Assembly (NCBI RefSeq): GCF_000800015.1
Contig: NZ_JUGR01000001.1
Coordinates: 1,364,001 to 1,428,000, forward strand
From: Terriglobus sp. TAA 43
GTDB lineage: Bacteria > Acidobacteriota > Terriglobia > Terriglobales > Acidobacteriaceae
Reading direction: 5' to 3'
DNA: 64,000 bases
Below are positions 39,901 through 48,284 of the stretch, in pieces. The first letter of the stretch is position 1. The number at the start of each line of letters is the position of its first letter. The position numbers were made by a program, and so were the translations under genes. The notes below the pieces were generated by a model. The model saw only the letters and a program-made list of their open reading frames with translations, was not told the origin of the DNA and ran no database searches.

Positions 39901-40527
39901 TCTCTGGACCCGTCGGACGTTTCGCAGCGTGCCACAATCAGCGCCCTCTACAATCTGCCTTTCGGCAAAGGACAACATTTCGATCTTCATAGTGGCTTGC
40001 TCAACCGCGTAGTTGGCGGATTCCAACTCAACCTGATCGGCGTTTTCCAGACAGGTACTCCGCTCACCATTACGGGCGCAAACTCACAAGGCACTGCAAC
40101 CCGTCCAAACTATGTTCCGGGTGTGAGCGTGGTGAATAAGTCTCAGAACATCAATGCATGGTTCAACACGTTGGCCTTCCAGAATCCGGATGACTACACC
40201 TTCGGCAACGTTCCGCGTACCCTGCCTCATGTTCGTGGACCGGGAACCCAGAACTTCGATCTCTCAATCTTCAAAACGACGGAGATCTATGGCCGCTTCA
40301 AGCTGCAACTGCGAGCCGAAGCATTTAACTTCCTGAACCATCCGAACTTTGGTATGCCAGGAACAGGATTCGGCGCTTCCACTAATCCTGTAGTGAACGG
40401 CAACGGTGTCAGTGCCGGTTGCCCTGCAGCAGGGGCGGGTGGCTGCAATACGAGCTCTTCCTTTGGTGTGATCAGTTCGGCTGCGGATGGACGTTCGCTA
40501 CAGCTTGCAGGCAAGATCATCTTCTAA
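36997..40527 (+). CDS. TonB-dependent receptor with carboxypeptidase-regulatory domain (Oar-like)
   Basis: 1176 residues. The signal peptide ends at LYAQQ. Residues about 30-115 are a carboxypeptidase-regulatory-like beta-sandwich (ISGTVHDSSGAVVPNATVDI). A plug domain follows (IEELPLNGRNTIALTTLTPG, AISINGSPTGSNSYILDG), then a long outer-membrane beta-barrel ending in LQLAGKIIF with the terminal Phe signal. It imports glycan fragments across the outer membrane. No SusD partner is adjacent, as is usual in Acidobacteriota. It starts 44 bases after GH30, with GGGGTGAAGG near the ATG, and is followed by a strong terminator, so GH30 and the receptor form a transcription unit. Confidence 0.93.
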   Translation: MLKSLRQTQLARTAVLATPIFLCALPLYAQQGTGNISGTVHDSSGAVVPNATVDIENVDRNDVIHLKTNDAGFYSSPPLNPGSNYRVTITRDGFGKSVISHVIVTVGQRVDEDATLTVGGVNDTVVVEATQAAALDTTSATLGAVIGEKSIEELPLNGRNTIALTTLTPGVRINTTVAQSGFANRGTNLSAISINGSPTGSNSYILDGQSNLSTTTGEIAVNPTVDAIQEFKVQSGVFSAQYGFTLGGVVNLVSRSGTNSIHGSAYEFLRNDVFNARNYFARTGVVAKPVLRYNQFGGAMGAPIIRDKAYIFGNFETYQFKQASPQFLSVPTAAQRAGDFSQLIDANGNFIPLYNPYTTTTTTTGGNTVYTRQRYANNQVTNLDPVAVSYQNNFYPLPNNVPATVAQQRTNTNNYLFNAQGLSHMYNALGRFDYHLGEKDTLFARFAYYQNYTNGGTGGGTYYPNPIVANRYDTYTAEELLVGDTHVFSSSLINDLRLSIERQEFPFQAASAGQNWPQKLGLPSNVPNFAIPTVSNGLPGSNQTIGFRAYTLPEVTDTVSKVIQRHALSFGFDWRYNAGANLQRNTPSGTFSFAASLTQDPSGTAAVAGTTNTGNTYATFLAGAVSSAGITTNLGELDRAFSVSGFIQDDWSVSDRLTLNLGLRYDFQQQPFEQNNGYSNFNPTLTSGGYTGIMQYANTPGVGRNFVPESYRDFGPRFGFAYQLTGDGKTVLRGGFGIYYPLFFNSIYTGQTNGFSSTSTNYSATTNQAAFQFKNGFPYDPLQPGGASYGPLGFLGQAVGYQTPGAWKSPQSQQYTLSVQRQIPYDVVLQATYVGNHGVHLPAGGWNINSLNPSYFSLGKTYLQTQVANPYSGKFAGSLGAATVSRQTLLNPFPYYSNISTYNAHVGNLHADYLELSAQRQAKNGLTVLFGYTMGKLLTDSVNSPLAYLNGLASNNGYQNPYNRAAEYSLDPSDVSQRATISALYNLPFGKGQHFDLHSGLLNRVVGGFQLNLIGVFQTGTPLTITGANSQGTATRPNYVPGVSVVNKSQNINAWFNTLAFQNPDDYTFGNVPRTLPHVRGPGTQNFDLSIFKTTEIYGRFKLQLRAEAFNFLNHPNFGMPGTGFGASTNPVVNGNGVSAGCPAAGAGGCNTSSSFGVISSAADGRSLQLAGKIIF

Positions 40528-40553
40528 GGATTGGAAGACTGCCTCCCCACTTT

Positions 40554-40590
40554 GCAGGATGGAGAATCCCTTCTCCGTCCTGCTTTTCTT
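40554..40590 (+). terminator. Terminator after the TonB-dependent receptor
   Basis: GCAGGATGGAGAA (40554-40566) and TTCTCCGTCCTGC (40571-40583) pair along 13 bp with one G-T pair and a 4-base loop, followed by TTTTCTT. Confidence 0.88.
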
Positions 40591-40619
40591 TACGGAAGAA
40601 CACACAGGAGACTCAACAG

Positions 40620-42323
40620 ATGAACTTCGTTCGTACCACCGCTGCAGCACTTGCACTGATGACATTTGCCAGCACAGCCTTCGCCGCGGAACGAATCTCA
40701 CTGGATGGCAGCGGCTGGACTTTCAAGACAACACTGGATAATCCGGTTCCCGTAGAAGTTCCACATTGCTGGACCGGTACAGAACGGTGGCGTCATTACA
40801 TTGGTTCGGCGCTTTATCAGCGCGATTTTGACGCGCCATCACTCAAACCCGGACAGGTCGTTCGTCTTCACTTTGACGCCGTGTACGACGTGGCAACGGT
40901 ATGGGTCAATGGCAAGCGCCTGGGCACACACGAAGGTGGTTACACAGCTTTTGAATACGATGTGACCTCGCTTCTGAAGCCGGGCAAGAACCGCATTCTG
41001 GTAGAGACGAACAATATTCCAACGATCAGTTCGATTCCTGCGTTGGCAACTGGCAATCCTTCCTCCGTGAACAATGACGGCCGCATCACGGTTGTGGGTT
41101 GGCTGCCGTATGGTGGTATTGTGCGGCCGGTGAGCTTGCTGGTGACAGATGCAGTTTATCTTCGCAACATGAAGGTGGATGCGAAGCCTGATCTAAAGAC
41201 CGGCGATGCCACCATCACTGTTCACGCATGGGCACACAACGGCGGCAACACCGATCACACTACCGACATTACGGGGACTGTGGCCGGACTGGCCGTATCG
41301 TTCCCTCATAAACGAATTGGTGCCAATGCCGACGAAGAGCTGACCTGGACCGGAAAGTTATCGCACGCCCATCTCTGGAGTGTCGCCGATCCTTTCCTGT
41401 ACGACGCACACTTGCAGACGACCGGAGACGCGCTTGATGCGAAGGTTGGCGTGCGTGACATTCGCGTTGTTGGCACAGAGCTGCAGCTCAACGGCAAGAC
41501 GGTTCATCTATATGGAGCGAATCGCGTCGGTGAAGATCCACTCGATGGATTGATTGAGTCTGACGCCACGATTGAACGTGACATGAGCGATATGCTGGCG
41601 CTCAACATGCGCATGATGCGCATTGCACATTATCCGCAGCCACCAGCGCTGCTGGATTTTGCAGACAAGCACGGGATGTTGATCATTCCTGAAGCCGGTA
41701 ATTGGAACATGAGTTCGTGGCAGATGGCTGATCCTGATATTCGCCAGCGTTTCGAGAAGCAGCAGCAAGAGATGATCGAGCAGGAATGGAACCATCCATC
41801 CGTCATTGCGTGGAGCGTGGGTAACGAGTACGAATCCTACACTGACGAAGGAAAGGCATGGACGCGTGATATGCGCGCGTTTTCATTGAAGCTGGATCCC
41901 ACGCGCTTGATCACGTTTGCCGATCGCTATACAGGCGATCCTGCAGTGAAGAAAGGCTCTGATGATGCGAGCCAGTACAGCGATTTCGTCTCAATCAACG
42001 TCTATGGCAATTACGCAAAGCGCTTCGACTACGCACACCAGCTTTATCCTGATAAGCCAATCTTTGTAACTGAATTTGGCAAGATGGGTGAACCGGGAAT
42101 GCACGATCCAAAACGCACTGCAGACATCACCGATGCAGTGAATGCGATGAAAGCGCGTCCGTGGATGGTTGGCGGCTCCTTGTGGACGTGGGCGGATTAT
42201 CGCTCATTCATCGGCGGCACACCGGACAACGGGATTCGTAGTTGGGGTGTGGTCGACTTCATGCGCCAGAAACGCGATAGCTACCCGGTGGTACAGCAGT
42301 TGTTTAAGACGGAACTTCCGTAG
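40620..42323 (+). CDS. Exported GH2 family glycoside hydrolase (beta-glucuronidase/beta-galactosidase-like)
   Basis: 567 residues. Signal peptide MNFVRTTAAALALMTFASTAFA. Jelly-roll domain: VPHCWTGTERW, YQRDFDAP, VWVNGKRLGTHEGGYTAF. TIM barrel: LYGANRVGEDPL, MRMMRIAHYPQPPALLDFADKHG, WSVGNEYES (acid/base Glu) and PIFVTEFGKMG (nucleophile Glu). The short form resembles beta-glucuronidases. It may act on fragments released by GH30. ATG 40620 has CAGGAG about 9 bases upstream. It lies after a terminator so it may have its own promoter. The 3' end overlaps the converging MFS gene by 20 bases. Confidence 0.9.
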   Translation: MNFVRTTAAALALMTFASTAFAAERISLDGSGWTFKTTLDNPVPVEVPHCWTGTERWRHYIGSALYQRDFDAPSLKPGQVVRLHFDAVYDVATVWVNGKRLGTHEGGYTAFEYDVTSLLKPGKNRILVETNNIPTISSIPALATGNPSSVNNDGRITVVGWLPYGGIVRPVSLLVTDAVYLRNMKVDAKPDLKTGDATITVHAWAHNGGNTDHTTDITGTVAGLAVSFPHKRIGANADEELTWTGKLSHAHLWSVADPFLYDAHLQTTGDALDAKVGVRDIRVVGTELQLNGKTVHLYGANRVGEDPLDGLIESDATIERDMSDMLALNMRMMRIAHYPQPPALLDFADKHGMLIIPEAGNWNMSSWQMADPDIRQRFEKQQQEMIEQEWNHPSVIAWSVGNEYESYTDEGKAWTRDMRAFSLKLDPTRLITFADRYTGDPAVKKGSDDASQYSDFVSINVYGNYAKRFDYAHQLYPDKPIFVTEFGKMGEPGMHDPKRTADITDAVNAMKARPWMVGGSLWTWADYRSFIGGTPDNGIRSWGVVDFMRQKRDSYPVVQQLFKTELP

Positions 42324-43554
42324 CCACTTCAAGCTGCTGTGGCAGGTGACCTTCTTCCCTGCTGGTATACACCGGCCACAGCAGCGTAATCGCAATGGGA
42401 TGCAATACAGCCATTAAGCAAAACACCGGCGTGTAGCCGCCGTGCATTACGAAATAACCAACGGCTTCACTGGAGAGCATCCCACCAAAGCCGCTGCCCA
42501 TTGCAACCAAACCTGCGGCCTTGCCCAACTGCTGCTGCGAATATAGATCCACCAACACGGCGGTCAGCGTAGCAAGCCACCCCATATGTGCGAATGCAAT
42601 CAGTGCAGCGATCAAGATGGATGAAAGTGTTCCGGGAACGAATGCTGCAAGCGGACTCAAAGGAACAATACAGGCTGCTGCAAGCATGATGCGGCGATAC
42701 GCAAGTCCCGGGCGCAACCCGGAGCGAATCATGCGTCCTGAGATCAGGCCGCCCAGCAACGTGCCAAGTCCACCACCTGCATAAACAATCCATCCCACTT
42801 TTGCTACCGAACCCAGCGGAAGGTGTCGTGCGCTGAGTAGATACTTCGGAAACCAGAACAGCAGGAAGTACCACACCGGATCAGTGATGCTGCGCGCGAT
42901 AAGAAGCTTCCATGTTGCGGAGCGCCGTAGTACGGCCAGGGCGCTGGCCTTTGCAGGCTGCTGCGATGCAGCACTTTCGTTGCTGCGATAGATCCAGAAC
43001 CACACAGGAACGAGAAGTAAACCCGCAACACCGTCCAAGAGAAAGATCGAGCGCCATGGAAGGTGTGTTGTAACCGCTGTGATGATGGGTAGCGCCACAA
43101 TCGCACCTACTGTCGCACCCATCGTGTAAATGGAAATCATCAGCGGACGCCGCTTCTCATCGAAGGTTTCGCCGACAGCCTTCGGCGCAGCGACCCAAAG
43201 GCCGGGCTCGCCAAGTCCAAGGCAAAAACGGGCAAGACCGAGGAGCCAGGCTGTATGCACGAATGCGGTTGCAGCTTCCGCTAGCGACCACCAGCCCACG
43301 AAAAGCGCCATGGAACGACGCGTTCCAAGCCGATCGGAGATGAATCCTGAGATGCCATAGGCAATTGCAGAGGCGAACAGAAAAAGGCTAACTATGTGCG
43401 CATAGCCCTGGTCATCCAGATTCAAAAGCGCCTGCATGCGCGGCGCTACAACGGAAAGACTTTGCCGGTCAAAATAGTTCACCAGCGCAATCAAAAAGAG
43501 CCACACCACCAATTGCCACTGCCGCGCGCTCATCCGGCTGTTCTGCTTCTCCAC
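42304..43554 (-). CDS. MFS transporter, ExuT-like (second copy of module)
   Basis: 416 residues, about 12 membrane helices. NYFDRQSLSVVAPRMQALLNL and GFISDRLGTRRSM are the ACS-family motifs, and RFCLGLGEPGLWVAAPKAVGETF resembles the 31747 transporter at the same position. It starts 21 bases after the stop of the second FAD-oxidoreductase, so the two are an operon in reversed order compared with the 31747-35336 module. Confidence 0.88.
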   Translation of the reverse strand: MEKQNSRMSARQWQLVVWLFLIALVNYFDRQSLSVVAPRMQALLNLDDQGYAHIVSLFLFASAIAYGISGFISDRLGTRRSMALFVGWWSLAEAATAFVHTAWLLGLARFCLGLGEPGLWVAAPKAVGETFDEKRRPLMISIYTMGATVGAIVALPIITAVTTHLPWRSIFLLDGVAGLLLVPVWFWIYRSNESAASQQPAKASALAVLRRSATWKLLIARSITDPVWYFLLFWFPKYLLSARHLPLGSVAKVGWIVYAGGGLGTLLGGLISGRMIRSGLRPGLAYRRIMLAAACIVPLSPLAAFVPGTLSSILIAALIAFAHMGWLATLTAVLVDLYSQQQLGKAAGLVAMGSGFGGMLSSEAVGYFVMHGGYTPVFCLMAVLHPIAITLLWPVYTSREEGHLPQQLEVATEVPS

Positions 43555-43575
43555 AGCGCTCTCCTGTTTTTACGA

Positions 43576-45879
43576 TCAGTAGCAACGAACTTCAAAGATC
43601 GCGGGGATTGCATCACCATGACCCACAATACTTATGGCGAGCTCTCCAGTCGTGATTGGCTCTGCAAGATTTAGCGTGTAGCGCGTCTGATGGTTCTCTT
43701 TCACATGCGCCAAAACTCTATCACCCGCACGAACTTCAAATGCCGTAACGCATGCTGGCATAACGCGTTCTGGATGGCCCATCAACACGGATTCCATTGG
43801 ATGATCAAAGTCCGTGTCGAAGCCAAGCACAACCTCACGGATGGACTGAGGTTCATCCCACGTTAGTTTCAACGTAGGCTGTGAATCATCCTTAGCAGGC
43901 AGCCATGCATTCGCGCCGCTCCACGGGCGTGCAACTCCGTTGCGAACATTCGCCGCAGTGAAAAGATCAAGCGCTGGCTCAAACTGCATGGCAAGGTTGC
44001 GTGCTTGTGGTCTGCGCGTGGGGAGCCAGAACGCGAAGGTGTCTACCCCTGAACCTTCCGGCGGCGACTGTACCAAGCTTTTCGCAACTGCTTTATTCAT
44101 CTTCTGAGCTAACGTCAGAATTCCCGTTACTTGCTCGGTGCTCAAGGCAACAGACACATCTTCGTTGGTATGCAGAATGGCAAACGCGTGAGCCTCGTTG
44201 GACATGCTTGCTGAAAACGCAATCACTGCCTCCTGCTCGCCTTCCTTGAGTGTGACGGCCAGTGCGTCTACCCTCACGTCAGGAGTGGTGTTGCCGTCGC
44301 GACTGCTGATCCACAACTCACAACGGAGTTCGGTAGTTGCCTTTGCTCGCGCAGCCAATGTAAACCGTGGCACAGCACCAGCAAGCAGCGGCACTAAAAG
44401 AGCCATGGGCTGTGACAGTGTCTCCCATTCACCAGAGGGCTCAAGCTCAGCGAGTTTCAGCGTGGAACTGCTCGTGATAATTGCACTCTGTGTCTTGTCC
44501 TGAGCATCCTGCAAACGCACACCGGGAATGTGTTGACCGTGTGCGAGCAGGACTTGCTGCAGTCGAACCATGTGCGCTGGTTGTGTCAGATCACGCGGCA
44601 GAAGCCGTTCGCTTTTGCAGACCACGGCAGCCATGCCCACTGCTTGTGCACTGTGAGCGCACGTGGCCATCACTCGCGTAGAACCAAATGCGATATGGGA
44701 AGCCGAGAGAATGCGACCCGCAAGAAACAGGTTGGGTACATTGCGGCTGTACATGGTGCGATACGGAATGGTGTAAACACCTTTGCTATGCCACTGCGTG
44801 CAACCCGGCTGTGAGCTATAGACACCATCCGGCGGATGCAGATCGACAGCCCATCCGCCGAAGCTAACAGCATCGTCGTGATGGCGTTGTTCAATCACGT
44901 CCTGCTGCATCAGCATGTAGTCGCCTTCAAAACGACGACTTTCACGCTTGCCCGGAATTGTTCCCATCCATTCGAGCGTCAGCGTTTCTGCTTCTGGAAA
45001 TTCACCGGAGTTCTTGATGTAATTCCAGACTCCGTACGCGACCTTCCACAGTTCGTACTTGATCTCTTCCGTTTCGTACACCGTGTCACGGGCTCCGCCG
45101 TATTCAAGCCACCACAAGCGGCATCCTGAATCCGTTACACGCAGTTCGCGAAAGCGCGGTATCGCGGTAATATCCTTCAACGCGAATGCAGGAGGCACAT
45201 ACTTCACGGGCCTGCCGGTATCGCGTGTGTAGAAGTAAAGCGAATGCCCCAACAGTGAGTGATCCTCTGTTTCAGGAGCCAATAGCTCACCGAACTCCGC
45301 GCGCGATTCCGCCCCCACACGGAAGGCTGCGCCGGCAAGGAATCCCAGGATGCCGTCGCCAGACGCGTCGCAGAAGAGCGGCGCTGTAATGTTGTAGCGA
45401 ATCTGATTCTGACTGCAGAATGCACTCACACTTGTAATGCGGCCGTCTCCGGCTTCTGTCTCTGCGGAATCCACTGCGGTGTTCAGCAAGAGTGTGATGT
45501 TGGCTTCACGTAGCGTCCACTCGAGCAGAATGGAATCAAAAACAATGGCATTCCCTTCCGGGTTGCGCCACATGTTTTCCACCAGCAACTCATCGATCAC
45601 GCCGCCTTCACGTGCCCACCGATTGTTGTTGCCCATGTGAGATGTTGCTCCCAATACCCAAAGCCGCACTTCGCTCGACGCATTCCCACCAAGCACCGGC
45701 CGGTCTTGCACCAGAACGGTCCGTACGCCCTGCCGCGCAGCGGTAATGGCGGCGCAGACGCCAGAAAGTCCTCCGCCAACCACTATCAGATCAGCGTCCA
45801 TGGTCTGCTGGCGCAAAGTCCTCGGTCCAGCCGTCGTACTAGCCCCAGTCGCGCCGATTGTGTCTTTCAGTTCATGCAT
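43576..45879 (-). CDS. FAD-dependent oxidoreductase with C-terminal discoidin-like domain (second copy of module)
   Basis: 767 residues from ATG 45879 (the frame is open to a TTG at 45924 that lies in the promoter region; ATG 45801 directly before the FAD loop is another option). FAD site LIVVGGGLSGVCAAITAARQG, then LVQDRPVLGGNASSEVRLW, FCDASGDGILGFLAGA, TIPGKRESRRFEGDY and LAGRILSASHIAFGSTRVMAT. The tail (GANAWLPAKDDSQPTLKLTW to FEVRCY) is discoidin-like. It has the same architecture as the 33042 protein but is clearly diverged. No signal peptide. It faces the GH31 gene across a shared regulatory region. Confidence 0.85.
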   Translation of the reverse strand: MHELKDTIGATGASTTAGPRTLRQQTMDADLIVVGGGLSGVCAAITAARQGVRTVLVQDRPVLGGNASSEVRLWVLGATSHMGNNNRWAREGGVIDELLVENMWRNPEGNAIVFDSILLEWTLREANITLLLNTAVDSAETEAGDGRITSVSAFCSQNQIRYNITAPLFCDASGDGILGFLAGAAFRVGAESRAEFGELLAPETEDHSLLGHSLYFYTRDTGRPVKYVPPAFALKDITAIPRFRELRVTDSGCRLWWLEYGGARDTVYETEEIKYELWKVAYGVWNYIKNSGEFPEAETLTLEWMGTIPGKRESRRFEGDYMLMQQDVIEQRHHDDAVSFGGWAVDLHPPDGVYSSQPGCTQWHSKGVYTIPYRTMYSRNVPNLFLAGRILSASHIAFGSTRVMATCAHSAQAVGMAAVVCKSERLLPRDLTQPAHMVRLQQVLLAHGQHIPGVRLQDAQDKTQSAIITSSSTLKLAELEPSGEWETLSQPMALLVPLLAGAVPRFTLAARAKATTELRCELWISSRDGNTTPDVRVDALAVTLKEGEQEAVIAFSASMSNEAHAFAILHTNEDVSVALSTEQVTGILTLAQKMNKAVAKSLVQSPPEGSGVDTFAFWLPTRRPQARNLAMQFEPALDLFTAANVRNGVARPWSGANAWLPAKDDSQPTLKLTWDEPQSIREVVLGFDTDFDHPMESVLMGHPERVMPACVTAFEVRAGDRVLAHVKENHQTRYTLNLAEPITTGELAISIVGHGDAIPAIFEVRCY

Positions 45880-45918
45880 ACCGTCATAATCCCGTCTGTT
45901 CGAGGAGGAAAAAGAGCT

Positions 45919-45960
45919 TGTCAAGCTAACGTCGAAGAGAGTACATGTTAAACGTTAAAC
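45919..45960. promoter_or_regulatory. Promoter region and LacI-type operator between second FAD gene and GH31 gene
   Basis: GTTAAACGTTAAAC (45947-45960) matches the GTTAA-N4-TTAAC pattern with one arm mismatch. A TTGTCA at 45919-45924 and TACATG at 45942-45947 could be -35 and -10 for GH31; the reverse complement of the first is TTGACA, a possible -35 for the divergent FAD gene. Confidence 0.55.
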
Positions 45961-46019
45961 CTGTAAAGAACCGGGCGGATTTTGATATCGTTTCATGGCC
46001 GCCCGTTGGAGGATTGAAC

Positions 46020-48218
46020 TTGCTTCCTTTTCGTTCCTCGACAGCGATTATGGCTGTCGCCGTCCTGCTTCCTTTCAGCGCCATTGCTCAGAGCAATATC
46101 CAGCTTTCTTCCTCCGGGATTGTCTTTCATGCGGAGCGTACGGGCGCGCGCTTTTCGATTGACAGCAATGGCAATAAAACGGTCGCGGCTTCGCCTGCTG
46201 CCGGTATCTTGATCAACGGGAGTCCGTTGACTCTCACAGATAGCTGCACGGCATCTCCCTGCACTCTGCACGGCAAGACGTCCGCCGGCGGCCTGGCGAC
46301 TCTCTCGATCCGTATTGAGCCTCACCACGTCGCTATGACCGTGCATCCAGCGCACGAGGGAGCGGAAGTGCGATTCATCACAGCTGGCGCATCGCCTGCG
46401 TATGGATTGGCAGATCACGCAGCCGAGCAAAAGCAATTCTCCACGCTTGAGAACAAACAATTCAATACGGATGTAACGGGGTTCAAAGACGATATTTTCC
46501 TATCTGGCCAGGGCCTTACGCGGCTCGTCAGCAACTTCATCATTTATCCGAAGCAGGGATTTGCGGAAGTCTTGATCGATCCGTACCGCAAAATTGTGCA
46601 CACCAGCGGCAGTGAGATTGTTCAGGGTGTCGAACATGCGCATGGCGATGTGCGCATGCATTATTTTTTCGGTGATCCGCATGCAATTTATGGAGCGTAC
46701 CTAGCCGCAAGAAACGCCGCGGGATATCGGGTTATGGTGCCGAAGTATGCCGCTTTCGGTGTGGGTTGGGAGGCATTTGGCGCACTTGGCTGGGACACCA
46801 ATCAGAAGACGGATACAGAGAGCATTGATCATTACCTGAAGGACGGCTTCCCTCTTCGCTGGATTGTGGTCGGTTCCGGCTTCTGGCCCTCGCAACCCGA
46901 ATCCATGCATGAAACCACGTCTTTCGGCTACTGGGATAAAGAAAAGTATCCCGACCCGCGCGGCATGTTCCAGCACTTCAAGGAAGAAGGACTCGTGTCG
47001 ATGCTTGGTCTTCGCATCACCTTCATCACGACGGGCCCCTACTCTGATGAAGGCGTGAAGCATGGCTATTTTCTGAAAGATGCAAGCGGAAAAGCGGAAT
47101 CCTTCACCGGCGGCTGGCCCAAGATGCCGTATTACCTTCTGGACGCACACAATCCTGCTGCTTTGGATTGGTACATGGGTCTGGTCAAGAAGTGGCAGGA
47201 CTATGGTGTGAGCGGATGGAAAGAGGACTTCTATGGCTATGGAAAGTATCCGCTACGTGATGACAAGGTAGATCCAACCAATGACCGACTGATGGCGCAA
47301 AATCAACTCATTATTGAACGCAATGGTTATCTCTCTTCGAACGGTGATCTGCACCGCATCAACGACTTCAACTACAACCAGGATCAAGATCGCGGTCCGG
47401 TGAACGCGCTCGCTCTGGCCTATGCAGGATTTCCGCTGGTGTATCCAGACATTGTTGGCGGTACGTTCGGTGAAAGCCACTTCAACACACAGCGCACGCC
47501 GCAGATGGAGACCTACATGATGCGCAACGCCATGTGGGCCTCGCTGCATAGCAGCATGGGTATGGGCGAACCACCGTGGAGCTTCCGTCCTGGAGTCGCT
47601 AACGTGATGCGCAAAGCGGCACAACTTCATGACCGCATCTCACCCTACTTGTTCCAGTACGGACGACGCTTTGCCGCTGACGGCTATCCGTGGACCATGA
47701 CGCCACTGCCCATCGCCTACCCGAATGACAGCGCCGTCTACGCCCACGAGAATGCAACAGATCATCGCTATGAGTGGCTGATCGGCGAAGCATTATTGGC
47801 GGCCCCCTTGTACGGCAATGACTACGCCACTGCGACTACACGAGACATCTATCTTCCCGCGGGTGAATGGATGGACTTCGAAACAGGAACTCTTTATAAC
47901 GGCAATCAGCTACTACGCGCCTTTGCGTTACCAGTGGATAAGATTCCTCTATTTGTTGGAGGCACTGGGATCACGCTGGAAAAGCAAAACAAGGATATCT
48001 TCGCCTGCATCTATCCTGTCGCTCGCAAGGGTTCTACTACGTTGTCACTGCCAGACGATCCACGTCCGATCCGTGTAACCGTTGCCGCCCCGCTGAAGGG
48101 CGCACGCAACATCGTAGTGAAGGATCGTTCGGGGAAAGAAGTTGCAATTAGCAAGGCGGGATTCGGGTACAGTTTCCATCCTGTAGCCGGCGAGTCCTAT
48201 ACGGTTACCACTCGCTGA
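46020..48218 (+). CDS. Exported GH31 family glycoside hydrolase (alpha-glucosidase/alpha-xylosidase)
   Basis: 732 residues. Start TTG 46020 is chosen because GGAGG lies 7 bases upstream and it begins a signal peptide (STAIMAVAVLLPFSAIAQS); the ATG at 45945 is inside the operator. An N-terminal beta domain is followed by the GH31 barrel: FGVGWEAFGALGWDT, PLRWIVVGSGFWPSQ, GVSGWKEDFYGYG with the nucleophile Asp, FPLVYPDIVGG, then RISPYLFQYGRRFAADG and the C-terminal sheet YLPAGEWMDFETG. It removes alpha-linked glucose or xylose. Last gene of the glycan locus on this strand. Confidence 0.9.
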   Translation: MLPFRSSTAIMAVAVLLPFSAIAQSNIQLSSSGIVFHAERTGARFSIDSNGNKTVAASPAAGILINGSPLTLTDSCTASPCTLHGKTSAGGLATLSIRIEPHHVAMTVHPAHEGAEVRFITAGASPAYGLADHAAEQKQFSTLENKQFNTDVTGFKDDIFLSGQGLTRLVSNFIIYPKQGFAEVLIDPYRKIVHTSGSEIVQGVEHAHGDVRMHYFFGDPHAIYGAYLAARNAAGYRVMVPKYAAFGVGWEAFGALGWDTNQKTDTESIDHYLKDGFPLRWIVVGSGFWPSQPESMHETTSFGYWDKEKYPDPRGMFQHFKEEGLVSMLGLRITFITTGPYSDEGVKHGYFLKDASGKAESFTGGWPKMPYYLLDAHNPAALDWYMGLVKKWQDYGVSGWKEDFYGYGKYPLRDDKVDPTNDRLMAQNQLIIERNGYLSSNGDLHRINDFNYNQDQDRGPVNALALAYAGFPLVYPDIVGGTFGESHFNTQRTPQMETYMMRNAMWASLHSSMGMGEPPWSFRPGVANVMRKAAQLHDRISPYLFQYGRRFAADGYPWTMTPLPIAYPNDSAVYAHENATDHRYEWLIGEALLAAPLYGNDYATATTRDIYLPAGEWMDFETGTLYNGNQLLRAFALPVDKIPLFVGGTGITLEKQNKDIFACIYPVARKGSTTLSLPDDPRPIRVTVAAPLKGARNIVVKDRSGKEVAISKAGFGYSFHPVAGESYTVTTR

Positions 48219-48222
48219 GACG

Positions 48223-48261
48223 AACCTGGGTGAATAGATCATCAACCTACTTACCCAGGTT
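48223..48261. terminator. Hairpin between convergent GH31 and HAD genes
   Basis: AACCTGGGT (48223-48231) and ACCCAGGTT (48253-48261) form a 9-bp stem with a 21-base loop. It starts 5 bases after the GH31 stop. No T tract follows. Confidence 0.45.
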
Positions 48262-48284
48262 GCACATAACTTCATCTCAATGCC

